A stretch of 64,000 bases of DNA, from assembly GCA_027923505.1 (NCBI GenBank), contig BROI01000011.1, positions 186,001-250,000 of the forward strand. Direction: 5' to 3'. Position numbers and translations under genes: made by a program. The notes under the pieces are model-generated. The model searched no databases. It worked only from the letters and a program-made list of their open reading frames with translations, and was not told where the DNA came from. Source of the DNA: Mayamaea pseudoterrestris (lineage: Eukaryota > Bacillariophyta > Bacillariophyceae > Sellaphorales > Sellaphoraceae). Each line of letters begins with the position of its first letter. Position 1 is the stretch's first letter. Of the stretch, positions 19,676 through 31,433 are shown piece by piece.

Positions 19676-21651
19676 TTACCTTGCATGCGTCGCATTCGCA
19701 TCAAACAGCATCATTTCCAATATCCGCCTCCTTCGACTACTCGTTGGATCCATCGAGTTGTCGTAGCATCGCGTGCAGCAGTCGGGAAAGTCGCACTCAA
19801 TCTCCGGCGTGGCGCCCTGGCAGTCGGCCATGAGTTGCGTCAAGTTGCCACCGTCGTTGCGCAGGTTGCAGATTGATTCCGGCATGCTGCCCGTCAAACT
19901 GTTGAACTGCAACGTAAACTCGGTGAGTGAGTCAAGCTGTCCGGCTGTAATGCTTGGCACTGTGCCCGTGAGCAAATTGTTGTTGAGAAAGAGTTCCGTC
20001 AAGGACTCGGCATTGGCGTAGCTGGATGGAATGCTGCCAGTCAGCGCGTTGTTGTTCAAGTACACCATTTCGATAGAGTCGGATGTGTTGAAGATACCAT
20101 CGGGAATAGTGCCGGTGAAACTGGCAAACGACAAGTCCAGGTCGACAAGGTTGGTCATGTTTCCGAATATTCCTGGAATAGAGCCCGTGAGAAAGTTGGT
20201 GCCCATGACCAAGTACTCTAGCTGACTCAGCGAAGCCAATGTGTCTGGCAAGCTTCCCGATAACAGATTGTTGGAGAGTCGTAGATCCGTCAATTCCGTC
20301 AGCGAGCCTACACTGTTTGGTATCGAGCCAGAAATAAAGTTGAAATCCAGTCTCAGCACGTTGAGTTGACTCAAATCCGAGATGTCTGTAGGAATTGACC
20401 CTTGGAAGTTGTTGCCCCAGAGCTGAAGATTCTGCAGGTTTGTCATTCGAGTAAAGGGAGCCTCCTGAAGGCTATTGTCAAACAAGTTATTGTACATGAT
20501 GAGCGTGGTAATATTGGTCAAGTCGCCGAGCGCGTCAGGAACAGATCCAACGAGCTGATTGCCCGCGACCCAGAACGATTCGAGTTGCGAAAGCTGACTA
20601 ATGTCAGAGTCAATCGTGCCGGCAAACTGGTTGTTGGAAAGAAACAAATTGACCAAGCTTGTGAGCTGGAGCATTTCTGGCGTAAGAAGCGTGCCATTGA
20701 ACTGATTCTCCTCCAAGTCCAAGACTTCGAGTTGCGTAAGGTTGCCAATACCAGTAGGAACAGTGCTGGTTATCTCATTGTTGAAGAGCTCTAGGCGCGT
20801 CAAGGTGGATATGGCTCCGATTTCATCTGGCAAGGTTCCTTCCAAGTTGTTTTGTGCTGTTATGAATGACGGCATTAAAGTTGGCGTGAGAAACGATCAC
20901 AAACACTTAACATCATATCAATCATCTCATATGCATTATACGTACGAAGCGTAATATTGCTCGTGTTGACGCCATCGTTGCAAGCAACGCCGTACCAGTC
21001 ACACTCGCTCGAACCAGACAACCAGCCCGTATTGTTCACCCATTGGGCGCCATTGGTGCTAAAGTACAAAGTCGTGAGCGCGTATCGCAACTCCAACGTC
21101 GGATACGTGCAAATGTCTTGCGTCAGTGGATCGTTCACGTTTAAAAAGTTGAAAGCTTTGCCTTGCGGCGTGTTGGCATCTTGGAGCGTTGCTTCCGACG
21201 TGACACCTGAAAGAGCGCTCCGCAAAAAGTCTTCTCGCGACAATCCATTGCACCCATTCGTCAAGGCTGTCGGACCAGACGTTGCGACCGTCGGTGGCGC
21301 CACCGTCGGAGCACTGAATGGCGCCATGGTTTGCACGCTTGCTGGCGCTTGGGTCGGAATGCTCATTTCAAATTGCAGCAAACGCTCGGCTTCCATTTGG
21401 GCATTGGAAACTTCCGTCAACCAAAGCTCTTCGAGTGTGTCAACGTCAATGGAATCCAAGTTACGATTTCTTATTTGCTGCTGGTGGCCGCCGCCAAGGC
21501 CTACTAAATGGTGATTGCTGCCATGGCGCTGACGTGATATTGGAACGTGTTCTGCATTTTGCGAGTGCCTCGTTTCCAGTGGCCCTTGTGCGGCAGACGA
21601 TGGCGCAGCTATTAGCAGGCAGCACACTTGCAGCAGTATTAACGGAGTCAT
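19676..21651 (-). CDS. Secreted leucine-rich-repeat protein, two exons
   Basis: 628 residues from exons 21651-20946 and 20856-19676; the 89-bp intron starts GTACGT and ends ACAG (phase 1). The start is set at the ATG at 21651 because it opens a signal peptide (TPLILLQVCCLLIAAPSSAA). Then comes a Thr/Pro/Ala linker, an N-cap region with a C-x-W-x-G-V-x-C signature (CDWYGVAC), about a dozen plant-type LRRs of ~24 residues (NxLxGTIP pattern) and a Cys-rich cap (CDFPDCCTRC). No membrane span or kinase domain, so it is probably secreted or wall-bound. It lies head to head with a paralogue starting at 22314. LRR proteins bind proteins or glycans; partner unknown. Confidence 0.85.
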
Positions 21652-22313
21652 TCTATACGGATGATGCTGTATCGGCTTCGATGTCATGCTCATGGCCGAG
21701 TGAAAAGTCCAGTTGGAGCTTGTCCAAACTGATGATTTTCTTTGCCAGTAGTCAAATTTCGGCAAGATGTAATCGAACAGTAACCTTTACGAGGTATATT
21801 GTACTCTATTGCTCCTATTGCTCCTTGCTTGTTCGACTCTTTTTCGCTAGATGCTTGACAATTTGGTGGAGCTGCAACTGTCACACGACTTGGTCGGATT
21901 CGGTCGCGGCGTCCCAACGCACCTTGACTTCAAAAAAGTGAGATGACCAATTTTGTCGCAGAGAAGGTCGGCTTGCTCGCGGGAATACTTGACTCATGAA
22001 CACGACAAAGCGTGACTTAAAAGACACATTCCAAATGTTTATCCAGTCACGCGAAACAGCATCCGACTCGAACGGTCCGTTGACGCATGCGTACTTAGAA
22101 ACACACAAAGCCAATGGTATCTTGCTCGGATAGTTGCGTGGCGCGGCTCGTGACCATGGAGGTGCAACGCGCGATGAATGAGGGGGTTCCCGAACCCGAT
22201 GGACCCATTCGCCGTTTCGCTGCTACAGTATTGCAACGGGACCTATCGTAGTAATACTACATCAGACAAGAATACATACCAATACATAAGAAACAGAAAG
22301 CGCAGTCTTAATA
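21652..22313. other. Divergent promoter region of the LRR pair
   Basis: 662 bp between the start codons of the two LRR paralogues. No convincing gene; short frames overlap randomly. The two halves show no obvious inverted similarity by eye, so the duplication that made the pair seems not to extend far into the promoter. Confidence 0.45.
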
Positions 22314-24799
22314 ATGAAGATGATTCCAGCTACAGCAGCAACGCTCGCCGCAGCAGCAGTCCTCTCTCTCCTTGGTTCTTCGTCGAGCACCATGACTCTG
22401 GCGCAGCCACTCAACGAACCTGCAACTACATTTAATCTTCGTCGCAAGCGTCAAGTAGTAGACGTGGATCCATGGTTTCAGCTGCGTGACAAGCCACGTC
22501 AAGACTTTCTATTTGAGCTGCAGAGCCATGACGACGAAAAGACAAGGGTCATGGAAGGAGTCACTACTGCAGCAGCATCAGAACTGCACCAGCCAGCGAA
22601 CTCCAATAGCGAAAAAACCAAGCGCGCCATGCTTTACAATCTGTTTGACATTTCGCGGCATTTGGAATACAGCATGAGTATGAGTTTCAGCATGAGCATG
22701 AACAATCAGCGACCGAGCAAACATTCTCAGCCGAGCAAGCCATCAGCTCCATCTGCTAGTACACCAGTTGCTGCGCCAACCGCCGTCAGCATGCCTACCG
22801 CTGCAACGACTACGTTTGCTCCGACCATGATTCCCATGGTGAGTCCAATCACTCCAGTCGCCATGACAAACAGCCCTACGGTGATTCCAGTCAGTCCGAT
22901 TACTCCAGTCGCCGAAACCTATAGTCCAACCGCGGCGGCGACTGCTCCAGTGCGAGTCGCAGTCTCAAACTCTCCCGTCATGTCTTCTTTAACGAATGAA
23001 CCTGGCGCAGTCTCGCCTCCGCCGACGACGACGTCTACTACGACGACTCCAATGTCATTCTCCGCCACCATGATTCCTACTACTAGTAGCAGCAGCAATA
23101 GTTCAAACGTTGATTGCGTTTCGCTCGGCAAGCAGGACGCCTTTCTGCAAACGCTCCAAGCATACACGGATCCGTCGCTGCTGCTCAATCCGTCCACGCC
23201 GCAAGGCAAGGCCTTTCAGTTCATGTTTGGCAGCAGCAGCTCCGGCACGGATCCATGTGCGAATCCGTCCATTGCGGCGCAGCGCTATGGACTCGCGACA
23301 TTGTACTACGCAACGACGACAACGAGTAGTAGTTGGATGAACGCGACCAACTGGTTGACGGCAACGAGCGAATGTACTTGGCTTGGAGTGACTTGCAATG
23401 CCAATGGAAACGTTGTTGGAGTCAAGCTTGGTATGTGTAATACATAGAGAATTACATGAACTGTGTGGAAAACGAGCTGCTGCGTCATTCTCTTGTTCCT
23501 TTACTCACACACGCATACTTGATTACGCAGATGCAAACAACTTGAGCGGCAGCGTTCCGGAGGAAATCAAAGCCCTGCCAAGCCTCCAAACTATGGAACT
23601 TTCTCGCAACGCCCTCACTGGCAGCATTCCCACTGCCATTACGTCACTCTCCAGTCTGACAAAGTGGGACGTGGAGCGTAACCAATTGACGGGTCAAGCG
23701 TTTGGGTCGCCGCTGCCAGTTTCGTTGCAATCCTATCGCATTTCCAACAATCAGCTGGGTGGATCGGTGCCTGATTTGAGCGCCGCGTCAAACCTCAAGG
23801 AGCTGTGGGCGTCGACGAATGCCATTACCGGAACTCTTCCGTCGTCGCTTTCCGTCATGACTCGTCTTGGTGAGTGTCACATGTTGTTTGTTAATGTTGA
23901 CGCGATGTCGCGTCGATTGGTTTAAGTAAAGTACTTTGACTCATCTGCTCACATAATTCTCGCTCGCTTGCCACAGAATCAATTTTCCTCTACGAAAACG
24001 ACATGATTGGCACGCTTCCAGACTTTACCAACTTGGACTTGGAGCGACTCCAGTTGCAAAACAATACGTTGTCGGGCACCATTCCACCATCGCTCTGGAC
24101 CAACACGCGCCTCATGGACCTTCGCTTGGATGCCAACCAGTTGACTGGCTCGGTGCCTTCGGAAATTGGAGACTTGGCGGCAATCTTTGATTTGCGACTT
24201 GCAAACAATGCATTGGCTGGAACGCTGCCTGCCGAGATTGCGCGCTTGTCGACGCTGAGTAAGTGTAAATGACTGCCATGCGAACCTTTACTAACTACCG
24301 CGCTAAATTGACGCATACTCACTCCTCGCTCACCATTCCATTCGTTGCCCCAGAATTCCTTCGCGTCAATGATAACAAGTTTGCCGGCACGATCCGCGAT
24401 GCGTTTGACGCATTCACCGTTCTCGAGTACGTTGACTTTTCCAAGAATCAATTCACTGGCACTCTTCCGACCAGCGTCTTTGACGTCCCTACGGTCCAGA
24501 TTCTCTACTTTTACGAGAATGCCTTGACGGGAACCATTCCAAGCAACTACGGCGACAGTCCCGTCCTTCGCGACTTGTACATTCAAGACAATCTGCTGAC
24601 CGGCATGGTCCCAAGCATTACGCCAGATCAGTTGCAAGCATTTACCGAGTTTCGCTTGGAGAAGAACGACATTTCCGGAACGATGCCAGCTTCGATTTGT
24701 GCGCTGCGTGGACCCAACAATGACACGGATTTGGTGACGCTCATTTCCGACTGCGCCGCCCCGGAGATTGAATGCTCGTGCTGCACCGAGTGTTTATAA
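22314..24799 (+). CDS. Secreted leucine-rich-repeat protein, four exons
   Basis: 727 residues from exons 22314-23430, 23531-23869, 23977-24258 and 24354-24799. Introns of 100, 107 and 95 bp have GTATGT, GTGAGT and GTAAGT donors, all phase 1. Signal peptide, then a Met/Ser run and a long Thr/Pro/Ala-rich linker, an N-cap with CTWLGVTC, LRRs with the NxLxGTIP pattern, and a short Cys cap (IECSCCTECL). It shares the linker-cap-LRR plan and several phrases (TPQGKAF) with the minus-strand neighbour; only the first intron is shared between them. The second and third introns fall at the same point of the LRR unit, just after its leading Leu. No membrane anchor. Ligand unknown. Confidence 0.85.
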
Positions 24800-25072
24800 A
24801 GCGGCGACGCAGTTTCTATATTGGAGCTATTTTTTTCGTTTCTGTTGATATCTTCCTGTTGTATTACATTAGTTTGTGTGAGACTATCGAGGGACGACAG
24901 AGCTTATACATCCCATTCAATGCTGTGCTGTGTCTTGCCGGCAAGTATGGTCTGCCTCTAAGTGATTAGTCTGCTATAACTTATTTGTATGCTATGTAAT
25001 AGAGTTTTTTGATGGCTCAAGAATTGCGGCGCCCACAGAAGAAACCTTTGTAAATTTGATCACCAATACCTT

Positions 25073-26931
25073 TTACTTCTGCGCTCCGCGGTGTCGAAAA
25101 TTAATTGAGGCCCCATTGGCAGGGAGGGACGTAATAAGAACGCGCAAACGCTCCTTTGGATCAACCGCTTCAAAGTCATACCGAGTCACTAAGGCAGATA
25201 TCGCAAGCTTTGCCTCAATAAGGGCAAAGTACTTGCCGATGCAGTCGCGTGGCCCCTTGGAGAACGCCGTAAACTTGGCACTGATGCTGTACTTGCTGTT
25301 GGGAGGCTCCTCAGACCCATCCAAGAACCGCTCCGGGCGAAAGGACTCTGGTTCCTTCCACAAGAGTGGGTGCCGTCCCATTACATAAATTTGTAGAACG
25401 AGTACCGCGCCTGATAGGCGATAGCCGTTCCACTCCTCATTGCAATCGTCCGTCATACGTGATACACCCGTTGCTGGTGGGTAAAGGCGGAGAGTTTCTT
25501 TGATGACTGCCTCAAGGTAAACACACTTTTGCGAGTCTTCATATGTTGGTGGCTTTGCCGCATCTGCCCAAATGCCATGCTCCTTGAGCTCCTCCCTTAC
25601 CTTGGCAAGAATATCTGGCTTTTGCGCCAAGAGCCATATTGCCCACGCAATGCTAGATGCTGTTGTATCATGACCAGCAAAGTAGAATGACTTGAGCTGG
25701 TGAGTGATGGATACTTTGTCGTCATACGTCAACGGACCACCACTGTTGCGCCGCATCTCCTCCACAGCCATGGAGCAAATGTCCTTCTTTTCACCAGGCG
25801 AATGGTCCGCCAAGCGCCTTTCTAGAATGCGCATCATTTCTTCGTCAATTAGCTTCTCATATTTTTGAATTTTGCGTTGATTGCGGTAGCCAAAGATCTT
25901 GGAAAATGGGTCAATCAAGTATCCAGCCATCAAGCGAGCCATCTCACTATTCCCTGAAATATACGAGACAAATGAATTAGTCATCGAAAGATCCATCAAA
26001 AGTCGATCCTTGATCCGTTTTACTTACAGACCCGTGCAGGATGCTCCGTATTTACATCTCCGCCCCAATCCTCGCCAAATGCCACTGCAACAATCACATC
26101 TGATGCAAACGTTTGCGTCCGCTGCAACATATTCGTTGGCTTCTTGCTGCTAATGTCATTGTCAATGCAGTTCTCGAAGCGTTTTAGCTTGTCCACCATG
26201 GTGTTCACCATGTCCTTCAGGAAATTGGGCGAGAAACCTGGTGAAAAGGCCTTGCGCTTGGAGCTCCACAAGGTCTTGTCAACCACAAGTAAGCTTTCTG
26301 ATCCGGCAACAGACGTAATATGCTTGTAGATGAAACTCTTTTGAAAGTTTTTGCTGCAATGCAAGTAAATAAACACGTGAGTTACAAAGTCAAGCTATTT
26401 GTCGTCTAGGTCGGACGGAACCATAAAAGGAGAAACAGCATCGAAAATCGTACCTCACGTAAATTCGTTGAACAAGATCAGGATCGCAAACAACAACCCA
26501 CGTTCCCATGCCCGTGATTTTGAGCGAGTAAACTAGTCCGTATTCTTTGGACCTGATGAAAGGGAATTGTGACGGAGGATGAGAACAACGAATCGAAACA
26601 GGCAATCAAAATTCTGCTTCGCCGTAAACTATGCATGCATCATGTCATCGCTCCTCACGTACCATTGTAGTAAAAGATCCTCCATCAAAACGCCTCCATT
26701 GGGAGAAGGCATCTGATGTAAATTTCCAATAATGGGAAGTTGCGGCGGTCCAGGAGGATACTGCTTGCGGTTTCTATTCAATGCGTAATAGATCAAGGGA
26801 AAAGCAACAGCCAGCGCAGCCGTTGCAATGAAAATCGCTGACTGCTGCTCCGTCTGCTCGCTGATACTCCAGAGGAAAGCGCTCATGGTTGAGTTTGCTG
26901 CTTTGTGAAGCAACTCAACTGCGAATGACAT
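25073..26931 (-). CDS. Cytochrome P450, cluster copy 1
   Basis: 524 residues from exons 26931-26663, 26552-26454, 26353-26028 and 25953-25073; each join keeps the frame and all have GT-AG ends (introns 110, 100, 74 bp). Start at the first ATG in frame (26931). N-terminal membrane anchor, proline hinge YPPGPPQLPIIGNL, I-helix FAGHDTTASS, K-helix ETLRLYPP, PERFLDG and the haem loop FSKGPRDCIGKYFA with the thiolate Cys. All essential residues are present, so it should be an active ER monooxygenase. The haem loop is closest in style to CYP4-clan enzymes (fatty acid or terpenoid hydroxylases), but the substrate is unknown. First of three tandem copies on this strand. Confidence 0.92.
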
Positions 26932-27209
26932 TATTGTTGGGATGAGAGGATAACACAATGAAAGTTGCTTCCACGCTTGGAATGTGCGATGAATCTGTCA
27001 CGGCGAGCGCGGCCAGTTTCTCGGTGGCCACGCACTTGCTGAAAAGTCATAACACGACTGAAAAGGAAGAATTCAGCTATCCTACAAGGACGATGCATAT
27101 AATATGACAATGATGAGCAACAAGGTTACATCTACTAAAGCATGCTACAGAATGATAAGCTTAGATTCATACGTTTACAAAGACTATGACAGACGTCGTT
27201 AGTCATTGA

Positions 27210-29028
27210 CTAACTTTGAGAGGCGTTCCGATGACGAAAGCGGACGGCAGCTCCGTTTGCAGGCAGAGATGTAATCAAGACGCGCAAGCGCTCGTTGCGG
27301 TCGACGCAGTCAAAGTCGTACCAAGCAGCCAGTGCTGAGATTGCCAGTTTGCTTTCAATGAGGGCAAAGTACTTCCCTATGCAGTCACGTGGCCCTTTGG
27401 AGAATGCAGTAAACTTGACACTAATGCTGTACTTGCTGTTTGGTGGCTCCTCGGAGCCATCAAGAAACCGTTCCGGACGAAACACCTCAGGATCCTTCCA
27501 CAGCAGCGGGTGCCGCCCCATGGTGTAAGTACTAAGCACCAAATAGGCTCCAGATAAACGGTATCCGTTCCACTCTTCACTGGAATCATCTGTAGCACGA
27601 GAAATACCACTGGCCGGGGGATATAAGCGTAGCGTCTCCTTGACAACCGCCTCCAGATAGGCGCACTTTTGAAGGTCTTCGTAGGTAGGACGTTTGCTTG
27701 AGTCAGTCCAGATACCATGCTCCTTGAGCTCCTCTCGGACCTTGTCCAGGACATCCTGTCTCTGCGCCAACAACCATATTGCCCAAGAGATAGTTGACGC
27801 TGTTGTGTCATGGCCAGCAAAGTAAAAGGTCTTGAGCTGATGAGATATAGAAACCTTGTCGTCGTAGGTTAGCGGCCCACCATCTCGCCTCATTTCGTCC
27901 ACGGCAATCGAGCAAATGTCCTTCTTTGTTCCAGTCACGGGATTTGCTAGACGCCTTTCAAGAATCTGCATCATTTCGTTGTCAATGAGTCTTTCATAGT
28001 GCTTGATTTGCCGATTTGCGCTGATGCGAAACATTTTGAAAGGGTCCGTAAATGTGTCGTCGATCAAGTGAGCAATCTTGTTGTTCCCTGTTAAGCGAGA
28101 GCAAAAGGAACGAATGTAAACAAGGGAGGCATGACCCAATTACGAGGAACCCGTAGCTACGTCACACAAAGCAACTCACAGTCTCGAGCAGGGTGCTCGG
28201 TGTTGACATCGCCTCCCCAGTCTTCGCCAAAGGCAATGGCGACAATCACATCCGACGTGAAGGTTTGGCTCCTCCGCAGCATATTTGTTTCCTTATCACT
28301 GGCAATATCACTATCAATACACTTTTCGAAACGTTCCAGCTTATCAATCATCGTTTCAACCATGTCCTTCAAGTACTTGGGGGAGAAACCAGGCGAAAAG
28401 GCCTTGCGCTTGGGCAGCCACTTTTCCTTGTCGACAACCAGCAAACTCTCCGACCCAATCGCGGCGGTGAACAAGTCGTACATGGAGCTCTTTTCAAAGT
28501 TTTTGCTGCAAATGCATGTTTACGAAATTATTGAATGAGATTGAGAAACATTCCATCAAGCAACATGGCGCTCAACTTACCTGACAAAGATTCGCTGCAC
28601 GAGATCGGGGTCAGAAATAATCACCCATGTCCCGAGACCAAGAAGTTTAATGGAATAGACCAAGCCGTGATCCATTGACCTTGAATAGGACGCAAAAGTC
28701 GAAGACAATGATTAGAATACAATAGTCATACATCAGTTTTCCGAAAAAGAATCCGGCGTCGATTGATGATTGCTTACCATTCCAGAAACTTTGAATCCAT
28801 GCTCTCTTCGGGAATGTCAAGCAAGTTTCCAAGCAATGGAAGTCCAGAAGGTCCAGGAGGGTACTGCTTGCGGCTTCGACTGTATGAATAGTAGTAGACG
28901 AGAGGGACGAGACTAGCAGCCGCGGCAGCCACTAGCAACAGAGATTGCTTCTCGTGCGGCTGCGATCCATTGCCTTTCGAATAAAGCGATGCGAATGCAT
29001 CCACAATGGGAGATAGTTGCTTTGACAT
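27210..29028 (-). CDS. Cytochrome P450, cluster copy 2
   Basis: 517 residues from exons 29028-28778, 28679-28581, 28505-28180 and 28087-27210; introns are 98, 75 and 92 bp at exactly the positions and phases of copy 1. Exons 2 and 3 are 99 and 326 bp in this as in every copy. Anchor with a poly-Ala stretch, hinge YPPGPSGLPLLGNL, I-helix FAGHDTTAST, ETLRLYPP and FSKGPRDCIGKYFA are intact. The N-terminal exon diverges most between copies, as usual for P450 anchors. It sits 278 bp from copy 1, so each copy probably has its own short promoter. Confidence 0.92.
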
Positions 29029-29324
29029 GAAACAGAAAGCACAATGGCGACTGCAGTTTGATCGATGGCTTTTTTAGCCCCTTGCTTCACACAAGCAAGA
29101 TCAATGTTCGTTGGCGACTCGCGCGATGTCGTGCAATTGCAATGGTTGTCGCACCGGTTATAGCTTAGCTAATGTGTTGCTTCCTTTTGCTTTCTACCCG
29201 TTTCAAAACCTACAATACGTAAATGTAAGTACAATGCACTTAATCAAGCATCAAATAGTGCATGCGTACATATGGAATAGTATGAAACTTGGCTGGCTGC
29301 GTCAAAGTTAAAACTTCGGTTCAA

Positions 29325-31124
29325 CTACTCGGACTCGCGACGTTTAAAGCTGATGAGAGCTCCATTGGCAGGAAAGCTTGAAATCATCACCTTTAAGCCT
29401 TCATTCGGATCAAGGCAATCAAAGTCAAACCGACTCACCAAAAATGAAATTGCTAGTTTTGCTTCCAGCAAGGCAAAATACTTTCCAAGACAATCGCGAG
29501 GGCCTTTGGAGAAGGCTGTGAACTTGACGTTGGTGCCATACCTTGAGTTTGGCGGGTCTTCCGAGCCATCCAGAAATCTCTCGGGTCGAAACGTCTCTGG
29601 ATCTTTCCAAAGAATTGGATGCCTTCCCATAATGTAGATTGACTGTGCCAGCACTGCCCCAGACAAGCGATACCCATTCCATTCTTCAGTGTCGTCGTCT
29701 GTCATGCGAGACACATTGCCAAACGGAGGGTACAAACGAAGCGTCTCTTTGACTGTAGCTTCAAGAAAGATGCATTGACAAAGCGAATCATACGTTGGAG
29801 GATGGTGCTTGTCTAACCACACTCCTTGCTCTTCTAGCTCTGCCCGCAGCTTGGCCAATATATGTGGCTTTTGAGACAGCATCCAGATTGCCCAAGATAC
29901 TGTGGATGCTGTGGTGTCATGACCACCCAGATAGAACGTTTTTAATTGGTGTGTAATCCAAACCTTGTCCTCTTGGGAAAGGGTTTCTCCATCGTGCGTC
30001 ATGGTTGCAATGGCCAAGGAGCAAATGTCTCGCTTCTCGGCCTCGCCACCCACTGACTCGCTGGCCTGTAAGCGTCGCTCCAAAACAGCCATCATTTCAT
30101 CTTCAATGAGCTTTTCATACTTGCGAATCTTACGTTTGGTTTCGAAACCAAACATTTGCGCCAATGGATCCGTCATCATGCCTGCAAACAGACGAGCGAT
30201 CTCGCTATGCCCTGTTCATGAGAATACAGTTGCGTCAGTATCTGGAGACCTCATTTTGACAGTCCTTTTTGCACAGAAAGCTTACACGAGCGCGCGGGAT
30301 GCTGAGCATTGATGCCGCCTCCCCAATCCTCGCCAAAGGCAACCGACGCGATTACATCTGATGTGAATGTCTGGCATCGCTCCAACATGTTAGTCGCTTG
30401 GTCAGACTGTATGTCGTAGTCAATGCACGCCTCCAGTCGGTGCAACTTGTCAATCATTACGTCCACCATGTGCCGCAAAAAAGTTGGAGCAAACCCCGCG
30501 ACAAAGGCTTTGCGTTTGGGCTGCCAGTCCTTCTTGTCAATGCACAGGATGCTTTCGGAACCTACAATCGGCGCAAACATTTTGTACATGGGGCTCTTTT
30601 CGTAGTTCTTGCTGTAGCATGAAAAATATGGATGAAACTTTTAGCATGAGCAGTGCAAGCCTTTGCGCTTTGTTTGAGAAAGCTAGCTTTCAAAGAGACT
30701 CACGTGACGAAAATCTTGTGGACCACGTCTGGATCGCTTATGATTACCCATCGTCCGAGGCCCAAAAGCTTGATCGAGTAGACCAATCCATATTCCTTGG
30801 CCCTGTAGTCAGTGAACGAGTTGGTTGAAAGGTGTCGGAAATCTCACGAGTAGTGCAGGAGTACAGCAAAAGCTCGCGGCGCAAGGCGCTCGGCGCTGAT
30901 ACGTACCACTCGAGTAGTTTATCATCAACAAGTTCTCCTGAACTTGGACTCGGCAGCTGAAGTAGATTGCCAATGATGGGAAGACCAGGCGGACCTGGAG
31001 GATATTCTTTGCGATTTCTCTTCGAAAGTGTGTAGCAGATCAACGGAACACTTGCGGCAATAAAGGCCGTAGTGAGAAGCAACGGCCTACCCTGCTCCGA
31101 CACGTTGCTCAACCAAAGCGGCAT
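29325..31124 (-). CDS. Cytochrome P450, cluster copy 3
   Basis: 509 residues from exons 31124-30907, 30802-30704, 30611-30286 and 30211-29325; introns 104, 92 and 74 bp. The most divergent copy of the three: the I-helix reads LGGHDTTAST, so the residue that is Ala in AGxDTT is Gly here, and the haem loop is FSKGPRDCLGKYFA. The Gly substitution is tolerated in many active P450s. ETLRLYPP, PERFLDG and the hinge YPPGPPGLPIIGNL are intact. At intron 2 the codon is built as AC|C (Thr) where other copies have AG|C (Ser). Confidence 0.92.
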
Positions 31125-31433
31125 GGCTTCACTTTATAGATATATGTTCTGAGGGCAGGTACTGGCGTTCGCGAGAGGACAAGAGGCTCGGATGTCAGAG
31201 GCTTGAATTGATCCAGCGTCATGGTCGTTCGCAAAACTGGCGAGCTCTTTCGCATGTCGGAACGGTTCAGGCTAGCTATTCCTTCTCATGTAAAAGAGGT
31301 CCCTCGACGCACGTCCTGCTAATAGAACGAAACACACCATGGCACGCTTTGTAAAATCAATGCAATTAACTTTTTAATTTATGTATAGAGAAAGACAGGC
31401 ATTGTCCTTCCAGCGCATAATGTATTTCAAAAC
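31125..31433. other. Intergenic between P450 copy 3 and the transporter
   Basis: 5' flank of P450 copy 3 and 3' flank of the TauE/SafE gene. No gene or repeat seen. Confidence 0.4.
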
